Of a stretch of 48,128 bases of DNA, positions 17,847 through 25,557 are shown one piece after another. The stretch comes from JAAZFF01 sp964405775. Its GTDB lineage: Bacteria > Verrucomicrobiota > Kiritimatiellia > RFP12 > UBA3636. Under the pieces are notes generated by a model. The model searched no databases, was not told the origin of the DNA, and worked only from the letters and a program-made list of their open reading frames with translations. Position numbers and translations under genes: made by a program. Numbering within the stretch: the stretch's first letter is position 1; every line of letters begins with the position of its first letter. Location of the stretch: contig CAYOPG010000007.1 of the NCBI GenBank assembly GCA_964405775.1, positions 1-48,128 on the forward strand, read 5' to 3'.

Positions 17847-18835
17847 GTTGTTTTTTCCTTTCGTTGAATAAGAACGGAGACAATTATTACGAGACCTTTT
17901 ACGACGCCTTTCAGGTTGGCCGAAACCCCCCAGAGATCAAGGACGTTTGACACCACCCCGAGTATCAAAATGCCAGCCAGCGTGCCGCGCAGTGTGCCTC
18001 GGCCGCCAGCCATGGACGCCCCTCCAATTATTACTGCCGCGATGGCATCAAGTTCATACGAGATGCCCGCGTTGGAGCTGCTGATCGAGCCAAGCCGCGC
18101 GAGGAACAGGAACGAGCTTATGCCGATGCAAAAGCCGGGGGTTATGTATGCGGCGAGCTTGACGGCGTTTGCACGTATCCCGGCGAAACGCGCCACGCGT
18201 TCGCTGGAGCCAAGGGCGCAGACATGGCGTCCGAAGACGGAGTTTGAAAGTATCAGCCCGAAGACAATAGTGAGCAGAAGCATTATAAGAGCAGGGAGCG
18301 GTATGCCCAGAACTTCAGCGCCGCCGGCTGCGTTGAGAGATGCGTTGCCTACGGAAATGGTTCCGGAATCTGCGAGAAAAAGTGCCATTGACCGGAATAT
18401 CGACAATGTGCCGAGCGTGGCGATGAACGGCGGTAGTTTGCCGTAAACTATAATCAGTGCGTTGGCTGCGGCGCCCAGCAGCGATACAACCATAGAGACG
18501 ACAACTCCGATTATGATTCCGGCTGTGTCAGGATACAACCCCGTGGCGGTTGCAAACGGAGCGGACCAGCTCTGCATCGCGACAGCGGCGGCAACGCCTG
18601 CCAGCGCAAAGAGAGAGCCCACGGAAAGATCGATGCCGCCGGCTATTATCACTAACGTCATTCCGAGCGCGATTATGCCGCTGTAGGAGACTTGGCGAGA
18701 AATGTTCAGCAGGTTGGAGAGCGATAAAAAAACATCGCTTGTTAGGGAGCACACAAGCACCAATGCGGCAAGCGCCAAATATGGGCCTGAGATCATCGAG
18801 GCTGTTTTTTTAAGTTTTGCAGTTGTAAATTGCAT
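17843..18835 (-). CDS. sugar ABC transporter permease (RbsC-like)
   Basis: The 330-residue integral membrane protein has about eight to ten hydrophobic segments. It carries the RbsC-family signatures GMTLVIIAGGIDLSVGS near residue 65-80, FIATLGTLS near 145, and AAVIIGGASMAGGRGT near 265, which is the ATPase-contacting EAA-like region. It forms the membrane channel for the neighbouring binding protein. The frame opens at 18856, but the ATG at 18835 follows the ATPase TAG by one base and starts MQFTTAKLKK, so it was chosen. The gene is part of a tightly packed five-gene operon. Confidence 0.9.
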   Translation of the reverse strand: MQFTTAKLKKTASMISGPYLALAALVLVCSLTSDVFLSLSNLLNISRQVSYSGIIALGMTLVIIAGGIDLSVGSLFALAGVAAAVAMQSWSAPFATATGLYPDTAGIIIGVVVSMVVSLLGAAANALIIVYGKLPPFIATLGTLSIFRSMALFLADSGTISVGNASLNAAGGAEVLGIPLPALIMLLLTIVFGLILSNSVFGRHVCALGSSERVARFAGIRANAVKLAAYITPGFCIGISSFLFLARLGSISSSNAGISYELDAIAAVIIGGASMAGGRGTLRGTLAGILILGVVSNVLDLWGVSANLKGVVKGLVIIVSVLIQRKEKTT

Positions 18836-18836
18836 G

Positions 18837-20309
18837 CTATTTGATTCCGGTGGCAAGGTACATTATTTCTTCTTCAGTGAGGGCTTCGCCCTGGAGTTCT
18901 CCCGCAAGCTCGCCACCGCGCATGACGAGAGCGCGAGAGCAGTTGCCGATGACCTCTTCCAGGTCAGACGATATAAGGATGCACGACATGCCATCCGCTG
19001 CCAATGAATGGATTAAGCCGTAAATCTCGGCACGAGCGCCGACGTCAACGCCGCGGGTTGGTTCGTCGAATATAAAAACACGGGGTTTGACGTCGAGCCC
19101 CTTTGCTATTGCGACCTTCTGCTGGTTGCCTCCGCTTAGAGTGTTTAAAGGCGCATGAATGCTCTCGGTTTTAATATGGAATTCTTCAATGTAGCGTCTG
19201 GCAGCAGCATCGCATCGTTTATTATCTATGACCCCGTGTTTGGCATAGGAGGGGAGGGAGGCGAGAACCGTGTTTTCTGTCACTGAGCTTTTAAGAAGCA
19301 AGGCTGTGCTCTGCCTGTCTTCAGAGAGATACGAAATTCCGGCGCGATGCGCGTCATGCATTGAGCGTATGCTTCGGGGTTCCCCGCCGACTCGTATTGT
19401 CCCGGAGGTTTTGCTGCGCATGCCGCATATTGTTTCTGAAAGTTCGGTGCGGCCCGCTCCAGCCAGCCCAGTCAGGCCTAGTATCTCGCCTTTCTTAAGC
19501 GAGAACGAAACGTCGCGCACCGTATTGCCCGACGAGACATTCTCAATTTCCAAAACCGTCTCGTGGTTAGGCGTTGCGCTTGTTTTGGCGGGGAAGAGCG
19601 AATCGAGGCTCCTGCCGGCCATCTGCCTCGCAACTTCTTGCGGTGTGATCTCTTTGGCCGAGCCGTGGAAGACGATATCGCCATCGCGCATGATGCAGAT
19701 ATCATCGCAGATTTCGGACAGTTCATGAAGCCGGTGTGTAATGTAGATCACAGATCCACCGCCGTCTCTAAAACGGTGCAACAGGGTGAATAGCACTTGC
19801 GTTTCATCGCGGTTCAGAACAGTAGTGGGTTCGTCCATTATAATTACGGAGGAGGGGAAGACGATTGATTTCGCAAGTTCAACCATTTGTCTTCGTGCGA
19901 CGTTAAGCTCGGCGACCTTGTCCTCGGGGCTAACATCGCTCTCAAGTTCCGCCAAGGCTTCAGCGCTTCGGCGAATCATAGTTTTTTTGTCTATGAGGCC
20001 ATGACTGCGGAGTTCGCGTCCTAGGAACAGGTTCTCATAGACCTTCATTTCTGGAATCAGCATGAACTCCTGTGGTACCATTGCGACTGCGCCGCCGCGT
20101 TCTATGCGTCCCGATTCGTATTTCAGATGCCCCGCGATGCATTTCGCAAGCGTTGACTTTCCGGCTCCATTACCGCCAACGAGTCCTAGGATCGAGTTGC
20201 GCTTTATTGTGAGTGATAAGTCGTTGAGCACGCGCACTGAGCCGAATGATTTTCCCAGATTCGTTATTTCTACGGCGTATACCGGTGTGTTGACTGCGCG
20301 TTTTTCCAC
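18837..20309 (-). CDS. sugar ABC transporter ATP-binding protein, two ABC domains (RbsA-like)
   Basis: The 490-residue protein has two fused nucleotide-binding domains. Domain 1 has Walker A GGNGAGKST (about 40-48), an ABC signature region LNVARRQMVELAKS in which the usual LSxGxxQ is degenerate, and Walker B VIIMDEPTT. Domain 2 has a degenerate Walker A GLAGAGRTE, signature LSGGNQQKVAIAKGL and Walker B VFIFDEPTRGVDVGA. This asymmetry is typical for RbsA/MglA-type ATPases. It energises monosaccharide uptake with the two following genes. It is the first gene of the operon, 36 bases downstream of a near-consensus promoter -10. Confidence 0.92.
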   Translation of the reverse strand: MEKRAVNTPVYAVEITNLGKSFGSVRVLNDLSLTIKRNSILGLVGGNGAGKSTLAKCIAGHLKYESGRIERGGAVAMVPQEFMLIPEMKVYENLFLGRELRSHGLIDKKTMIRRSAEALAELESDVSPEDKVAELNVARRQMVELAKSIVFPSSVIIMDEPTTVLNRDETQVLFTLLHRFRDGGGSVIYITHRLHELSEICDDICIMRDGDIVFHGSAKEITPQEVARQMAGRSLDSLFPAKTSATPNHETVLEIENVSSGNTVRDVSFSLKKGEILGLTGLAGAGRTELSETICGMRSKTSGTIRVGGEPRSIRSMHDAHRAGISYLSEDRQSTALLLKSSVTENTVLASLPSYAKHGVIDNKRCDAAARRYIEEFHIKTESIHAPLNTLSGGNQQKVAIAKGLDVKPRVFIFDEPTRGVDVGARAEIYGLIHSLAADGMSCILISSDLEEVIGNCSRALVMRGGELAGELQGEALTEEEIMYLATGIK

Positions 20310-20321
20310 GGTTAAAGCTTT

Positions 20322-20349
20322 TTGTTTGATTTAATTTCAGCGGTATTGT
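20322..20349 (+). promoter_or_regulatory. candidate promoter of tRNA-Val, overlapping the divergent ABC promoter
   Basis: TTGTTT (20322-20327), a 16-base spacer and TATTGT (20344-20349) would start transcription near 20356, 20 bases before the tRNA. Its -10 occupies the same base pairs as the -10 of the divergent ABC operon promoter. The -35 match is modest. Confidence 0.35.
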
Positions 20350-20373
20350 ACCATACGCACTTTGTTTTGCCAA
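20345..20373 (-). promoter_or_regulatory. strong promoter of the sugar ABC/hydrolase operon
   Basis: On the minus strand TTGGCA (plus 20368-20373) is followed by exactly 17 bases and TACAAT (plus 20345-20350). The -35 abuts the first base of tRNA-Val at 20376. No catabolite or operator palindrome was evident between the promoter and the start codon. Confidence 0.65.
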
Positions 20374-20375
20374 AT

Positions 20376-20452
20376 GGGCGAGTAACTCAGCTGGTTAGAG
20401 TATCTGGTTTACACCCAGACTGTCGCGGGTTCGAGTCCTGCCTCGCCCACCA
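20376..20452 (+). tRNA. tRNA-Val (anticodon UAC), CCA encoded
   Basis: The acceptor stem is GGGCGAG (20376-20382) with CTCGCCC (20442-20448), discriminator A and encoded CCA (20450-20452). The D arm is CTC..GAG. The anticodon stem is TCTGG/CCAGA with loop TTTACAC, anticodon TAC at 20410-20412. The T arm is CGCGGG TTCGAGT CCTGC-like. It decodes GUA/GUG. It converges on the YgjP-type gene. Confidence 0.95.
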
Positions 20453-20463
20453 TTCAGAGCTTC

Positions 20464-21267
20464 TCACATATCGCGTCGCAACCATTCCGGAACGTATTTT
20501 CGGGCATCCTTAAGCGCCTCGGAATGCTCTTCGGTTTTTGGATCCAGTTTTTCCAGCAGAAGTTGGAATCGCCTTCCGTGGTTCATGTATAGCGTGTGGC
20601 AGAGTTCATGGATTGCCACATGGCGCAGTAAATGCGGCGGCAGGAACATCAGGTGAGCGCTAAGTGATATGGTGCCGCTGTTTGAGCGGCTACCCCAAAG
20701 CGTGCGTTGGAAGCCTATGCGGATCAGGCTTGGGCGGCGGACGCCTATTTTGTCGGCGATGCGGTTGAGGTAGAACGGAAGATAAGCCTTTGCCTCCGCG
20801 CGGATCCATTCACGCAAAGCGTCTTCAACCGCCTCTCGAGGCGGGTCGAATGGATCAGCGCAATATATTGTCATGGAGCGTGAATGTGATTGCGGAGAGG
20901 GGGCAACAATCTGGATATAGCCGGCAAGCACTTTGGCTTTGGCATAGTGCACCGTTACTGTTTTATCTATTGCCGAAAGCGTGATCCTTCTGATGGGCGG
21001 TGGCAAGCAGGCGTTCGCGAATAACGGCAAGCCGGAATATGGGGATAGTGTGAGAGTGGGGACTCTGCCACATACTTTTATGAGGTTTTTGATAGCCCAT
21101 TCGCGGTTTGCCTCCACGAATTTCTCCGCTTCCGAGCGCTTGCGGCCAACCGGCAGTGTCACCTCGAGACCCGACTCCTTTACAACGATCCTGATGCGCT
21201 TGGCGCGCTTGCTTTGGCGGAGTGTGAAAGGGATCTTTTCGGGGATTTCGATGGCGCTTGTCGACAT
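20464..21267 (-). CDS. YgjP/SprT-like zinc metallohydrolase (DUF45)
   Basis: The 267-residue protein has the family's active-site signature in the C-terminal third, HVAIHELCHTLYMNHGRRFQ, an HExxH variant (HELCH) with the third ligand in NHG. A conserved WGSRSNSGTISLSAHLMFLP strand precedes it. The N-terminal half carries RIVVKESGLEVTLPVG, the usual opening of this family. E. coli YgjP has been described as a nucleotide phosphohydrolase, while related members are putative proteases; which applies here is open. The gene follows the L,D-transpeptidase gene by 23 bases and ends 11 bases from tRNA-Val. Confidence 0.82.
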   Translation of the reverse strand: MSTSAIEIPEKIPFTLRQSKRAKRIRIVVKESGLEVTLPVGRKRSEAEKFVEANREWAIKNLIKVCGRVPTLTLSPYSGLPLFANACLPPPIRRITLSAIDKTVTVHYAKAKVLAGYIQIVAPSPQSHSRSMTIYCADPFDPPREAVEDALREWIRAEAKAYLPFYLNRIADKIGVRRPSLIRIGFQRTLWGSRSNSGTISLSAHLMFLPPHLLRHVAIHELCHTLYMNHGRRFQLLLEKLDPKTEEHSEALKDARKYVPEWLRRDM

Positions 21268-21290
21268 TTCTTTGCTGCGGTTCCGATCCT

Positions 21291-22007
21291 CTAAATGATT
21301 CTGCAGTAGAGTTCAGCTCCCTTGATCATATCGAAAAGCTCGATAACGTCGTGGTTCGAGAGACGGATGCAACCGTGCGAGCCGGGTCTGCCAAGGAGTT
21401 GTTCCTGATTGGTGCCGTGGATGTAGATGTGTCGTGAGTGCGAGTCGATTTTCGCATCGCCAGCATTGACACCAGGCTCGAGCCCTTTAAGCCATAGGAT
21501 ACGCGTGAGTACGTAGTCGCCATCGATTTCGTTTCTCCATTCTTCGGGCGCGAGCACTTGCCCGGTGGGACGGCGGGAAATAAAATGCGTTCCCGGCGCC
21601 GCCTTGTCGCCCATCCGCTCTTGCACCTTATGCCAGCCAAGCGGAGTCTTGTTAGAATCGGCTTTGAATCCGTTGCCGAACTTCGACGACGACATGGGAT
21701 ATTCGCGCAGAATGCCTTTAGCATTTACCACGATTGCTTTTTGCGAGTACGTGTCGGCGATCATGACGAACCCGTTTTCTGGGAGACCCATCTCACGCGC
21801 CGTGGCGAACTCAAATGCGGCGTCTTGTTCCATTATGGATCTTGCGTCGTATTTGGGCGCGGGCGCGGGGGGATGTGTTTGCGTTTTGATGGCGGTGGAC
21901 TCCTTTGCTGCGGGGGAATCGTTGGAGCAACCTGAAAGTAGTGGTAAGGCAAGCGCGGCAGCTATCAGCATTATTGCCGCGTCAGGATTGAGTTTACTTC
22001 TTGTCAT
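21291..22007 (-). CDS. L,D-transpeptidase (YkuD domain) lipoprotein
   Basis: The 238-residue protein has an N-terminal lipoprotein-like signal (LALPLLSGC, Cys near residue 26) and a C-terminal YkuD catalytic domain. The motif HIYIHGTN...SHGCIRL contains the catalytic His, Ser-His-Gly and Cys (about residue 212). These enzymes make 3-3 peptidoglycan cross-links or attach proteins to the wall in the periplasm. A segment with AKGILREYPMSSSKFGNGFKADSNKTPLG is the usual domain start. The ATG overlaps the thyX stop by 4 bases (ATGA). Confidence 0.9.
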   Translation of the reverse strand: MTRSKLNPDAAIMLIAAALALPLLSGCSNDSPAAKESTAIKTQTHPPAPAPKYDARSIMEQDAAFEFATAREMGLPENGFVMIADTYSQKAIVVNAKGILREYPMSSSKFGNGFKADSNKTPLGWHKVQERMGDKAAPGTHFISRRPTGQVLAPEEWRNEIDGDYVLTRILWLKGLEPGVNAGDAKIDSHSRHIYIHGTNQEQLLGRPGSHGCIRLSNHDVIELFDMIKGAELYCRII

Positions 22008-22927
22008 TTAGTCCAGGGGGATGCTAGTCCGAACGCTGAGAGTTTTTCTTCGAACTCTCTTAATTCCCGGCCGGGCAGGCCTTTTGGCAACATATTGTTT
22101 TCGGTGGCGAGAGCCATGGCAGCCTCGTTTTCGCCACGCGCGACAAGGCCGAGCAGGGCTGTTTCGACGCGTGAAAGGTTTTGCGACTCAAGAAGGTAGT
22201 CTGTGAACGCTCCCCACGCGTGTGGGACCCATTTGGCGACTATTTCATTGCCAATGGTGCACGCGTATTCGCGAATCTCGTACTGCGCCGCAGCTTCCAT
22301 GCGCAATGAAAGAAAATGGAGCAAATTGTGCAGATCGCACTTCCAGTAAGCTTCGGTATAAGTGGCGAGGGGGAGATCCTTGCGAGCCTGTTCGCGCGCC
22401 ACGCCTGCATCCAGTCTGTGCTGGTACACCTCTCGGCATTTTTCGTGTAGCTCTTTTTCCTGCGCGGTGAGTTCAGCTCCCAGATTTGCATTCAGAGCGT
22501 CTCCGCTACCCTGACGGTTTGTGGAGGATTGGGCGCGCCATTCATTCGCATCGGTCGAACGCACCGAATCTATGGCGATTGAGTAGCGGGTGGAATATTC
22601 GTTAATGTTGGCGGTGCGGTGGCGAACCCATTGCCGCCATATATCCATTGGGACGCGGACGTGAAATTTGATCTCGCACATTTCAAACGGAGTGGTGTGG
22701 CGGTGGCGCATCAGGTAGCGGATCAGGTGCCTGTCGTCCGTCCCTTTTTTCGTGCCGTCACCGTACGAGACTCTGGCCGCCTGCACAATTGAGAGGTCGG
22801 AGCCCATGTAATCGACTGCGCGGACGAAGCCATCGTCAAGCACCTTGAACTGCTTGCCAAGTATCGCGTCGAGTTCCGGCACTGAGGCTCTCTCAAGTGG
22901 GGCGGTATTTTCTTCTTCAAAAGACAT
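22004..22927 (-). CDS. thyX: FAD-dependent thymidylate synthase
   Basis: The 307-residue protein makes dTMP from dUMP using FAD, NADPH and methylene-THF. It has the ThyX signature RHRTANINEYSTRYS near residue 105, the preceding RYLMRHRHTTPFEM, and a late LHNLLHFLSLRM with flavin/dUMP contacts. The length is above the 220-250 of the smallest ThyX but common among larger members. A ribosome-binding site (AAGGA) lies upstream. No thyA was seen. The gene follows a terminator-like hairpin and so may have its own promoter, though none was clear. Confidence 0.93.
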   Translation of the reverse strand: MSFEEENTAPLERASVPELDAILGKQFKVLDDGFVRAVDYMGSDLSIVQAARVSYGDGTKKGTDDRHLIRYLMRHRHTTPFEMCEIKFHVRVPMDIWRQWVRHRTANINEYSTRYSIAIDSVRSTDANEWRAQSSTNRQGSGDALNANLGAELTAQEKELHEKCREVYQHRLDAGVAREQARKDLPLATYTEAYWKCDLHNLLHFLSLRMEAAAQYEIREYACTIGNEIVAKWVPHAWGAFTDYLLESQNLSRVETALLGLVARGENEAAMALATENNMLPKGLPGRELREFEEKLSAFGLASPWTK

Positions 22928-22951
22928 TGTTTGGATTTTCCTTTTATTTTA

Positions 22952-22986
22952 AAGGGCGGGCGTCCACTAGGCGAACGCCCGCCCTT
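22952..22986 (-). terminator. GC-rich hairpin after the proline-rich protein gene
   Basis: AAGGGCGGGCGT (22952-22963) and ACGCCCGCCCTT (22975-22986) form a perfect 12-bp stem with an 11-base loop. On the minus strand it is followed by TTAAAATAAAAGG, a weak U-tract. It lies between the stop at 23037 and thyX, so it could end or attenuate the pyrH-frr transcript. Confidence 0.6.
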
Positions 22987-23036
22987 GGCGGTTCTTCAAC
23001 GGCGAGGGAAGCCCCGCGACCGCTGTTGTAAATGTC

Positions 23037-24002
23037 CTACATCGCCTTTCCTGGCCATGGAATGTTCGGTCCCCCCGGGAAGGAGGAGAATTCTGTCAGA
23101 GAACGGTCTGGACCGCTGCCTTGCGCCATATACAACATTATCAGAGCAATGATTACCAAACAAGCAACGAAAGCCAGTATTGGGAATATCGGGTTAGTCT
23201 TCTCGACTGGTGCTGTGTTCTGGAAGGCCGAGAACGCGGAGATATTTTCATCGCCTGAAGTCGATTCCAGCGGCGCCGAGCCTGTGGATATTGGAGATTC
23301 GGCCTCTGCCTTGTCCTTTTTAAGGACCAGGGTTTTCTTCTTCCTAACAGTCGGGGCTTCTGCTAGCTCCGGCTCGTTTTGCTGTGTGCTCACAGGGGCA
23401 CTGCCCGAGTCCGGCTGCGCACCCAGACGCAGTGTACGGCGGCGGGTCATCTCCGCTTCACTGGCGGCTGCGCTCAGGTTTCCGGTTATTTTACCCACCG
23501 GTATGTGCCCTGTAGCTCCAGATGGGCTTTTGGGACGTAGGGGAGTCTCCGAAAACGCTGCGTCGAGCGAAATTCTGGAAGTCTTTGACTTCGCTGCTGT
23601 CTCAGATGTCTGGGATGAAGCGGGTTTGATACTGGGCGGCTGTATGCTTGCTGGCTGCAACGGCTTGAGCGGAGCTCCGGGAGGAGACGCCACAGGCGGC
23701 TTCACCGGTTGTGAGAGAGGTGGCTGGGCAGGGGTGACGGGCTTCAGACGAATCGTGGTCGTAGTCGGCTCGGGATCCAATGGTTTCCCGCTGGCGACTT
23801 CAGGGTGGATTGCTGGCGATTCGATTTTCGCCGTCTTGTCAGGCATTTCTCCAGGTTTCCGCAAAACGGGCTCCTCCGGTGTCAAAGGCGGGGAGTCGGC
23901 CGAGGCAGGAGCCTTCGGTTTAATCGTTATCGGTTTGATCCCGATCGGACGCGGTGGTTTGTTCTCTTCCGCTGGAGGCTGGGGTTTGTTTTCGTCTGCC
24001 AT
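23037..24002 (-). CDS. proline-rich, tail-anchored membrane protein
   Basis: This 321-residue protein was not assigned to a family. Residues 1 to about 260 are low-complexity and rich in Pro, Lys, Ser and Thr, so probably disordered. They include repeated T-x-x-L/I-K strings: ITIKPK, TIRLKP, RTLRLG and KTLVLKK. A single hydrophobic helix (IFPILAFVACLVIIALIMLYMAQ) lies near 272-294, followed by a short tail, so the bulk would be cytoplasmic. GGAGAG seven bases before the ATG supports the start. It lies 49 bases after frr. A large open frame on the opposite strand is judged to be its shadow. Confidence 0.65.
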   Translation of the reverse strand: MADENKPQPPAEENKPPRPIGIKPITIKPKAPASADSPPLTPEEPVLRKPGEMPDKTAKIESPAIHPEVASGKPLDPEPTTTTIRLKPVTPAQPPLSQPVKPPVASPPGAPLKPLQPASIQPPSIKPASSQTSETAAKSKTSRISLDAAFSETPLRPKSPSGATGHIPVGKITGNLSAAASEAEMTRRRTLRLGAQPDSGSAPVSTQQNEPELAEAPTVRKKKTLVLKKDKAEAESPISTGSAPLESTSGDENISAFSAFQNTAPVEKTNPIFPILAFVACLVIIALIMLYMAQGSGPDRSLTEFSSFPGGPNIPWPGKAM

Positions 24003-24050
24003 AGTATCTCTCCGTTCTTACATTTTATTGCGGTGTTGTGGAGCGCCGTT

Positions 24051-24608
24051 TTATACCGCTAAAACCTCCGCCTCTTTGGCCTTCAGCGCAGCGTCGATTT
24101 TCTCGATAGTCTTGTCTGTTATTTTCTGGACGCGCTCCAGCATCTGGTGCTGTTCATCCTCTGAGATCTTTGAATCCTTCTGCAGGGCTTTGCATGCCTC
24201 GTTGGCGTCGCGGCGCACGTTCCGGGCGGAAATCTTTGCCTCCTCCGCCATTCTGCTCGCGACCTTGGTCATTTCCTTGCGGCGTTCCTCGCTGAGTTCG
24301 GGGATCGGGACGCGCACGACTCGGCCGTCGCTGACCGGCGTAACTCCTATATTCGCTCCCAGGATGCCGCGCTCTATTTCGCCGAGGATAGTCGGGTCAT
24401 ACGGTGAAATCACCAGCAAACGCGCCTCAGGCGTTGAAATGTTGGCGAGGTCGCGGATGCGCGTCGGAGCACCATAGTACGTAACCTGAATGTTCTCGAC
24501 CAGTGCCGGCGAGGCTTTTCCTGTACGTATCCCCGAAAGCTGTGTTTCGAGCGCCCGTAATGCGCCGTCCATCTTATCCTGTGTTTCCTTGAGTAAAGTG
24601 TCTGTCAT
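24051..24608 (-). CDS. frr: ribosome recycling factor
   Basis: The 185-residue protein is the standard RRF length. It splits post-termination ribosomes with EF-G. It shows the three-helix-bundle pattern: MDGALRALETQLSGIRTGKASPALVE at the start, then VTYYGAPTRIRDLANIS, then VPIPELSEERRKEMTKVA, and a helical C-terminus. It lies directly downstream of pyrH (77 bases), the order seen in many bacteria. No strong ribosome-binding site is visible before the ATG. Confidence 0.96.
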   Translation of the reverse strand: MTDTLLKETQDKMDGALRALETQLSGIRTGKASPALVENIQVTYYGAPTRIRDLANISTPEARLLVISPYDPTILGEIERGILGANIGVTPVSDGRVVRVPIPELSEERRKEMTKVASRMAEEAKISARNVRRDANEACKALQKDSKISEDEQHQMLERVQKITDKTIEKIDAALKAKEAEVLAV

Positions 24609-24685
24609 GGTTTTGCTCGGTTATTAATGGTTGTCTAAGCTGTGGATCCCAATTAGGTATAGTTTCGTGTTTTTCGGGTTGTTTG

Positions 24686-25402
24686 TCAAGTCATCACTAA
24701 CGTTCCGACTTTTTCGCCGGCAACAGCTTTTTCCAGACTTCCTTCCTGGAAAAAATCCAGCACCAGAATGGGGATGTTGTTTTCCATACAAAGAGCGAAG
24801 GCAGCGGAGTCCATCACTTTTATTGATTTTGAAAGAGCCTCTTTGTATGTCAAAGTGGAGTATCGCGTCGCCTCGGGGTGTTTTACGGGGTCTGCCGTGT
24901 AGATGCCGTCCACTTTAGTGGCTTTTATGAGTACGTCTGCACCTATCTCGCTAGCTCTCAGCGCGGCTGCAGTGTCCGTGCTGAAATAAGGGTTGCCAGT
25001 GCCTGCCGCGAATATTACAACACGTCCTTTTTCAAGGTGACGCATGGCTTTGCGGAAAATGAATGGCTCTGCCACTTCCTGCATCCCTATGGCGGTCTGT
25101 ACGCGGGTCTGCACACCGAGGCCTTCCAGGGAGTTTTGCAACGCGATTGCGTTGATCACAGTGGCCAGCATGCCCATGTAATCCCCAGCCGAACGCCCCA
25201 CGCCCAGCTTCTCGCCCAGGGCGCCACGGAAGATGTTTCCCCCTCCAAGCACAACCGCAACGTCAGCACCCAGCTCACGCAAGTTTTTAATTTTTTCTGC
25301 CATCTGCGCGATGACACCGGGATCGATGCACTGCGCGGTTTCGCGGTTAAGTAAAACTTCTCCGCTTAATTTCAATAGGATTCTACGGTATTTTAAGCTC
25401 AA
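24686..25402 (-). CDS. pyrH: UMP kinase
   Basis: The 238-residue enzyme phosphorylates UMP to UDP. It carries YRRILLKLSGEVLL at the N-terminus, VAVVLGGGNIFRG, GRSAGDYMGMLATVINA, and the late KATKVDGIYTADP, all characteristic of the bacterial hexameric UMP kinase. The frame is open to an ATG at 25462, but no ribosome-binding site precedes it. A TTG at 25402 has AAGG five bases upstream, gives the usual length, and lies downstream of a promoter located inside the longer frame. The TTG is therefore preferred; 25462 remains possible. Confidence 0.92.
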   Translation of the reverse strand: MSLKYRRILLKLSGEVLLNRETAQCIDPGVIAQMAEKIKNLRELGADVAVVLGGGNIFRGALGEKLGVGRSAGDYMGMLATVINAIALQNSLEGLGVQTRVQTAIGMQEVAEPFIFRKAMRHLEKGRVVIFAAGTGNPYFSTDTAAALRASEIGADVLIKATKVDGIYTADPVKHPEATRYSTLTYKEALSKSIKVMDSAAFALCMENNIPILVLDFFQEGSLEKAVAGEKVGTLVMT

Positions 25403-25422
25403 ATGCACCTTCTCGCGGTTTA

Positions 25423-25450
25423 AATATACTTGGGAAAACTTCCCATTCAA
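25423..25450 (-). promoter_or_regulatory. promoter of pyrH-frr
   Basis: On the minus strand TTGAAT (plus 25445-25450), 16 bases, TATATT (plus 25423-25428). Transcription would begin near 25416, leaving a short leader that contains GAGAAGG before the TTG start at 25402. This supports the shorter PyrH. Confidence 0.5.
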
Positions 25451-25557
25451 ATTTGCGTTCATTTAATCAAAATAAAGGTGTTATGTAAAGCTGTATTTTC
25501 TAATAAACGCTTGCCTGCGGAAAGGATTTCGGATACTTTTAAATCTGGAATCTACAC

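Noticed and set aside
23032..24477. Open frame of 481 codons on the plus strand
   Set aside because: It is antisense to frr and to the proline-rich protein. The minus frames have a recognised family (RRF) and a ribosome-binding site, while the plus frame has no recognisable domain.
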